Shown: positions 13,211 through 17,037 of the stretch, piece after piece
Layout: every line of letters begins with the position of its first letter
Numbering within the stretch: the stretch's first letter is position 1
From: an uncultured Gammaproteobacteria bacterium
GTDB lineage: Bacteria; Pseudomonadota; Gammaproteobacteria; CAIUAS01
DNA: 17,037 bases
Assembly (NCBI GenBank): GCA_903897205.1
Contig: CAIUAS010000217.1
Location: 1 to 17,037 of the forward strand
Direction: 5' to 3'
Notes under the pieces: generated by a model
Databases searched by the model: none
Told to the model about the DNA's origin: nothing
The model's input: the letters and a program-made list of their open reading frames with translations, nothing else
Translations under genes and position numbers: made by a program

Positions 13211-14931
13211 TTCTTTCTTAAAACTGAAAGGAATGATTTTAGCTTTTCTAGTGGATTTAAAGACATACTCGCTTGCAAAGACTTTAGCTTTTCTTCTTTA
13301 CTGGCAATATTCGCTTCACAGGTTTTAATAATTTCATTGTATATTTCACTATGTGCGTTTTGTTCTTGCGGCGAATTTTTCAGGTAAATTTTAAATTCCT
13401 CAAGCGCTTTTTCATGCATATACAAATCAAATTCTTTATAAAGAAGTTTACCTTCATTAATAGAGCTTACCTCAATAAAAAGACCTAACAACAAGCTTTT
13501 AAGATTCTCAAAACCACAGCGACCATTTTTAAAACACTTTTGTTCAACTTCAAGCACTTCATAACGCTTGTGGTGTGTCCAGGCCGGTAGCTCCTGAAAT
13601 AATATTTGTATAGCTTTCTGTTCCGATGAATTTTTGGCCTCGGCTAATTTTTCTAATACCTCGCCGCGCTTCTCCGAAGCAAATTTTAGCTTTACCAAAG
13701 GCGAGCAAATACTTTGTAAATTTAACAAGCCCTGTTTTTCACGCTTTATGTTTTGCAGCCAACTAAATTGCGTAAGCGCACCTCTTTCCGCAAATACAAA
13801 CTCATCCCCGGCATCAGTACACTTTTCATACACATAAAAATCATGACCTTTATATCCTGTCTTGATAATTTTCACGATTTTATTCTGGTTTGCAGTAGGC
13901 ATAGCATTAGAAATATTCGCAGCTTTTCCATTATTCTGGTTTATTAGCTCAGCTAATAATCGCAAAATAAATTGATAGCTTGATAAATCTTTTCCTCCTA
14001 AAATCTGGAGAAAATCGCTTAGAAATTTATAGATAGAATAGATCGGTTCATCTCTAACAGTGAAATCAGTGTAATTAATATTATCAATGCTTTCTAGACT
14101 AGCATTAATTTTCTCATGATTAAAAACCAGCGCCAACTGGCGAAATTGAATACTTTGCTCTGTATTAATTTTAGCGCCTTTTTCAATGAGATAAGCAAAA
14201 ACATCATCATGTTTTAAGCGAATAGCATAATGCACGGGCATTAAATTTTGGCTGTTTTTTACATTAATGTTTGCCTTATACCTTATAAGTAATTCACAGG
14301 CTTCTTTTAAATTATATAGTACCGCCCAGTGCAACGGGGCATTCCCTTCGCGCTCGCCGACCTCAAGGCCCGCCCGCTTTTTAATTAACGCTTCAGCCGA
14401 TTGAAGATTATTATATCTAATAGCGCATATTAATGGAGTTATTAAAGATTCATTCTGGTTATTTGGATCAGCGCCTTTTTCAAGTAGACTATTAATTAGC
14501 TCCGCATTATCTTGCACGGTCGCCGCCACATGTAAAGCCGTGTTTTCGCTTTTATCAGTAATATGAAAATCCGCTTTTTTTTCAAATAAATATTCGATAA
14601 TAGCCATTTTATTTTTTTGCACTTCAACATTTTCCGGCCTTGAACATACCGCATAATGCAATACACTATATCCAGTATTATTCATCAAATTCAACGTATC
14701 CGGCGCGTATTCTAGTAGTTTAACGACCGTAGAATAATGGCCCGCTTCTGCGGCAAAATGTATAGGCAATGAATTGAGCGCCGCCGAACCTATGGTTGGA
14801 TCGGCTCCTTTTTTAATTAAACGATCTATCTCCGCATTATCGCCCTTCATGGCAGCCCTTATTAGCGGTGTGTGGCCTTCAACATCTTTTAGATTAAAAA
14901 TAGTTGGTTCCGTTTTATTTGCCTTTTTCAT
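13207..14931 (-). CDS. Ankyrin-repeat protein, candidate secreted effector
   Basis: Predicted protein of 574 residues. Seven ankyrin repeats fill residues 19 to about 260, each with the T/A-x-L-H-x-A-A turn followed by LL-x-x-G-A-D: examples are GHTPLIRAA, NTALHVAA, GNAPLHWAV and LMPVHYAI. Residues 290-574 do not resemble a known domain; they are charged and mostly helical, ending in a likely coiled coil (EANIASKEEKLKSLQASMS) and a basic tail. No signal peptide or membrane span is present. Ankyrin proteins in Legionella and Coxiella are often type IV secretion effectors acting on host proteins; that use here is inference. AGGTG eight bases before the ATG at 14931 supports this start rather than the upstream frame beginning at 14985. 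It does not overlap potD and may have its own promoter. Confidence 0.88.
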   Translation of the reverse strand: MKKANKTEPTIFNLKDVEGHTPLIRAAMKGDNAEIDRLIKKGADPTIGSAALNSLPIHFAAEAGHYSTVVKLLEYAPDTLNLMNNTGYSVLHYAVCSRPENVEVQKNKMAIIEYLFEKKADFHITDKSENTALHVAATVQDNAELINSLLEKGADPNNQNESLITPLICAIRYNNLQSAEALIKKRAGLEVGEREGNAPLHWAVLYNLKEACELLIRYKANINVKNSQNLMPVHYAIRLKHDDVFAYLIEKGAKINTEQSIQFRQLALVFNHEKINASLESIDNINYTDFTVRDEPIYSIYKFLSDFLQILGGKDLSSYQFILRLLAELINQNNGKAANISNAMPTANQNKIVKIIKTGYKGHDFYVYEKCTDAGDEFVFAERGALTQFSWLQNIKREKQGLLNLQSICSPLVKLKFASEKRGEVLEKLAEAKNSSEQKAIQILFQELPAWTHHKRYEVLEVEQKCFKNGRCGFENLKSLLLGLFIEVSSINEGKLLYKEFDLYMHEKALEEFKIYLKNSPQEQNAHSEIYNEIIKTCEANIASKEEKLKSLQASMSLNPLEKLKSFLSVLRKN

Positions 14932-15060
14932 AAACAGCACCTGATCACATTGCGTAGTTTTTATTGCAACCAGTCTAACAAACAAAACTTAAGGTTTTCT
15001 TAAAAGCGGGCATCGTTAATTTATCGAGTATTGATGGAGTTGCCATAGAGTAGATTAAAT

Positions 15061-15084
15061 CGTGAGCGTTAAGTTAATCTCACG
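15061..15084 (-). terminator. Hairpin at the end of potD
   Basis: CGTGAG (15061-15066) pairs with CTCACG (15079-15084), covering the potD stop codon. On the minus strand ATTTAATC follows, a short T-containing tail. A modest terminator candidate for the polyamine operon. Confidence 0.4.
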
Positions 15085-16114
15085 CACCAATTTTTAACAA
15101 TTCCCAATATTTTTCATAAATCGCATTTGCAGCAGGCCCCACATCGGTTTGCACTTCGCCTCTGGCTAAAGTTGCTGCATCGGGATAGGTGATTTCATTT
15201 TGCGCCAATGCTTTAGGCATTAATTTTTGCGCGGCTAAATTAGGAGAAGCGTAACCCGTCGCCATACTAATTTGCATGGCAATATCAGGGCGTAAAATAA
15301 AATTAATAAATTTATATGCATTTTCCACATGCCGCGCGCCGCGTGGAATCGCCATGCTATCAAGCGACAGCACATAACCTCCTTTGGGATAAAGAAACTT
15401 CACCTTAGGATTTTCTTTATTGGCCATGTAAATGTCACCGTTCCACCCCATACCTAACACTGCATCTTCGTCAATATAAATCGATGCAGCAGCTTCATCA
15501 TTAAACAAGCGCACGTTAGGCAATAATTGTCTCAGTTTAAGATAGGCCGCTTTAATATGCGCGGGATCAACATCATTAGCCGAATAACCCAACGTTATTA
15601 ATGCCATTGAAAACGCTTCACGGACGTCATCCAATATCAACAATTGATCTTTATATTGCCCTTTCCACAAATCACTCCAATTCGTAATACTGCCAGCAGG
15701 ATAATACTGCGTATTAATTACAATGCCAGTGGTGCTCCAAAAATAAGGAATGCTATATTGATTATGTGGATCAAAGGCTTTATTTAATAAAGCAGGATTT
15801 AAGTTTTTGAAATTAGGAATTTTACTTCTATCGATTTTTTGCAACATACCTTGCTTGTACATGCGATCAATAAAATAAGTTGATGGCACCACCATATCAT
15901 AACCCGCATCGGGGTCTGCCTTGAGCTTGGCATACATGGTTTCATTACTATCATAAGTGGTGTAATTGACATGAATGCCGGTTTCTTTTTCAAACTGATT
16001 CAATACATCATCTGAGATATAACCTGACCAGTTATAAACATTAAGTATTTTTTCATCATCCGCCCAAACTGCCAATGAGACAAATAACAGGATAATAAAT
16101 AAAAAATATTTCAT
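15080..16114 (-). CDS. potD: Spermidine/putrescine-binding periplasmic protein
   Basis: Predicted solute-binding component of the PotABCD polyamine importer, 344 residues, the usual family length. Residues 1-18 are a signal peptide ending AVWA. The mature protein begins ILNVYNWSGYISDDVL, the typical PotD opening, and continues with FEKETGIHVNYTTYDSNETMYAKL and YDMVVPSTYFIDRM. Later motifs include WSTTGIV, LLILDDVREAFSMAL, MGWNGDIYMA and LDSMAIPRGARHVENAYKFINF. These surround the polyamine-binding cleft in PotD and PotF. The start codon overlaps the potC stop by four bases (ATGA), showing translational coupling. It would hand spermidine or putrescine to PotB/PotC at the inner membrane. Confidence 0.95.
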   Translation of the reverse strand: MKYFLFIILLFVSLAVWADDEKILNVYNWSGYISDDVLNQFEKETGIHVNYTTYDSNETMYAKLKADPDAGYDMVVPSTYFIDRMYKQGMLQKIDRSKIPNFKNLNPALLNKAFDPHNQYSIPYFWSTTGIVINTQYYPAGSITNWSDLWKGQYKDQLLILDDVREAFSMALITLGYSANDVDPAHIKAAYLKLRQLLPNVRLFNDEAAASIYIDEDAVLGMGWNGDIYMANKENPKVKFLYPKGGYVLSLDSMAIPRGARHVENAYKFINFILRPDIAMQISMATGYASPNLAAQKLMPKALAQNEITYPDAATLARGEVQTDVGPAANAIYEKYWELLKIGA

Positions 16115-16878
16115 TGTTTATTCCTAAGAGCAAATTGCAAAGATAACACTAATAATAAAGTGACCGCGAACATCACCGAGCATAAGGCATTAATTTCAGG
16201 ATTGACGCCTAAACGCACCATTGAATAAATTTGCAAAGGTAAAATTTGATAGGCAGGACCAGTTACAAAATAACTGATAATAACGTCGTCCAGCGACAGG
16301 GTAAAACTTAACAGCCATCCTGCCAAAATAGCAGGCCATAACATGGGAATAATAATACGCGTAAAAATAGTGAAATCGAGCGCGCCTAAATCTTTTGCCG
16401 CCTCAAAAATATTTTTATCAAATCCACTAATGCGACTGTAGACCGTTACTGCCACAAATGGCATACAAAAGGTAATATGCGAAATTAATAGCGTCCAGAA
16501 TCCTAACGTGATTTTCAAGGTAGAGAAAAGAATAAGCAGTGATATTCCCATCACAATATCGGGAGAAACAATCAGCACAAATAACAAGCCATGCAGTAAT
16601 TGCTTGCCATGAAATTGATAACGATATAATGACACCGCCGCAATGGTGCCTAATAATGTAGCAAGACTGGATGCAAGCACACCAATGAGCAAAGAATGCA
16701 TCGCAACCGCTTGTAAATTCGTATCGCCAATCAGTTGTTGATACCAAGCAAAGGTAAAACCATGCCACAATAATGAATATTGGGTATTATTAAATGAGTA
16801 AACAATTAACACTGCAATGGGTATATAGAAAAATAAATAAATTGCAGCGAGATAGATATTTTTAGATAAATTTTTCAT
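16111..16878 (-). CDS. potC: Spermidine/putrescine ABC transporter permease PotC
   Basis: Predicted inner-membrane permease of 255 residues with about six transmembrane helices. The cytoplasmic coupling loop that contacts the ATPase reads EAAKDLGALDFTIFTRIIIP (near residues 160-180), a clear EAA motif. The opening IYLFFYIPIAVLIVYSFN and the end section LSLDDVIISYFVTGPAYQILPLQIYS are typical of PotC. It overlaps potD by four bases. Upstream, the ATG overlaps the stop of a short open tail (TGA at 16877-16875), as expected if potB ended there. potA and potB are not in the window; a large palindrome starts 49 bases upstream. Confidence 0.94.
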   Translation of the reverse strand: MKNLSKNIYLAAIYLFFYIPIAVLIVYSFNNTQYSLLWHGFTFAWYQQLIGDTNLQAVAMHSLLIGVLASSLATLLGTIAAVSLYRYQFHGKQLLHGLLFVLIVSPDIVMGISLLILFSTLKITLGFWTLLISHITFCMPFVAVTVYSRISGFDKNIFEAAKDLGALDFTIFTRIIIPMLWPAILAGWLLSFTLSLDDVIISYFVTGPAYQILPLQIYSMVRLGVNPEINALCSVMFAVTLLLVLSLQFALRNKQ

Positions 16879-16940
16879 GGGTTAATTAATTTTTCATCTT
16901 TGCTAATAAACGGATAGACCTTGCCGGTTAGCGCTATGGT
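16875..16940 (-). pseudogene. Short open tail overlapping potC, possible potB end
   Basis: On the minus strand 21 codons (reading TIALTGKVYPF, then ISKDEKLINP) are open after an in-frame TAA at 16943-16941 and end in TGA overlapping the potC ATG as ATGA. This 4-base overlap is the usual potB-potC junction, so the tail may be what remains of the potB 3' end after the palindrome was inserted. The sequence is not recognisable as PotB, so the call is inference. Confidence 0.35.
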
Positions 16941-17037
16941 TTATTGTTTTGCAAACTCGCTATGAATACATCCATGTACGCTCCACTGCCGCTTCCTGCG
17001 GCAGAGGGTTTGCAAAACAATAAACCATAGCGCTAAC
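16927..17037. repeat. Perfect 30-bp inverted repeat with nested hairpins, MITE-like
   Basis: The 30 bases at 16927-16956, beginning GTTAGCGCTATGG, are exactly reverse-complementary to 17008-17037. The 51-base centre holds two more dyads: TACAT-CC-ATGTA (16967-16978) and CTGCCGC-TTCCT-GCGGCAG (16986-17004). The right arm stops at the last base of the window, so it may extend. The shape fits a non-autonomous mobile repeat or a large cruciform; no transposase is present. The motif CATCCATG is common in intergenic palindromes of proteobacteria. A fold-back assembly artefact at a contig end is an alternative. Confidence 0.85.

Noticed and set aside
14932..15060. PmrA-type box (paired CTTAA motifs) upstream of the ankyrin gene
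   Set aside because: One CTTAAGTTT match is present at 14981-14989 on the minus strand, but the second half-site does not match.
1..17037. CRISPR array, tRNA, rRNA, integrase or transposase
   Set aside because: No regularly spaced direct repeats, no cloverleaf with CCA end, and no recombinase-like protein were seen in the window.

Overview
The window looks like a chromosomal segment of an AT-rich gammaproteobacterium, probably a host-associated or intracellular member of the Legionellales (Coxiella/Rickettsiella/Aquicella-like). This rests on the low GC content, a Mip-type PPIase, a short AmpG, an ankyrin-repeat protein of effector type, a LuxR-type orphan regulator, a short-form DapB and a mycobacterial-type AhpC/AhpD pair. 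Genus-level placement is inference; no rRNA or tRNA is present to anchor it.

Layout. (1) Positions 1-3148, plus strand: a secreted FKBP/Mip-like PPIase with a strong terminator, then a YajG-like lipoprotein followed by an AmpG-type muropeptide permease; yajG-ampG is a conserved gammaproteobacterial pair. (2) Positions 3149-5214: a gene-poor stretch with a protein-like antisense reading frame, a LuxR/GerE-type regulator and a YiaD-like OmpA lipoprotein. (3) Positions 5303-6021, minus strand: a higBA toxin-antitoxin operon with a well-formed sigma70 promoter and two dyads between promoter and start. (4) Positions 6039-7128, minus: ahpC-ahpD, a peroxide-detoxifying operon. (5) Positions 7258-9223, minus: a YheT-like hydrolase preceded by an unrecognised gene split by a -1 frameshift at an eight-T run. 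(6) Positions 9369-12384, minus: tex and dapB, each with its own promoter signal; dapB also has a terminator. (7) Positions 12671-14931: a UPF0114 (YqhA) membrane protein on plus, convergent with an ankyrin-repeat protein on minus. (8) Positions 15080-17037, minus: potD and potC of a spermidine/putrescine ABC importer, with a perfect 30-bp inverted repeat just upstream of potC where potB would be expected to end.

How the genes work together. Envelope and cell-wall functions recur (Mip, YajG, AmpG, OmpA/YiaD, DapB), with oxidative-stress defence (AhpCD) and polyamine uptake (PotCD). The parts least explained by housekeeping are the frameshifted unknown gene, the ankyrin protein, the control region of higBA, the cryptic repeat-like tract after ampG and the large palindrome at the right edge. 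I found no clearly new multi-gene system; these five are the best candidates for a second look.
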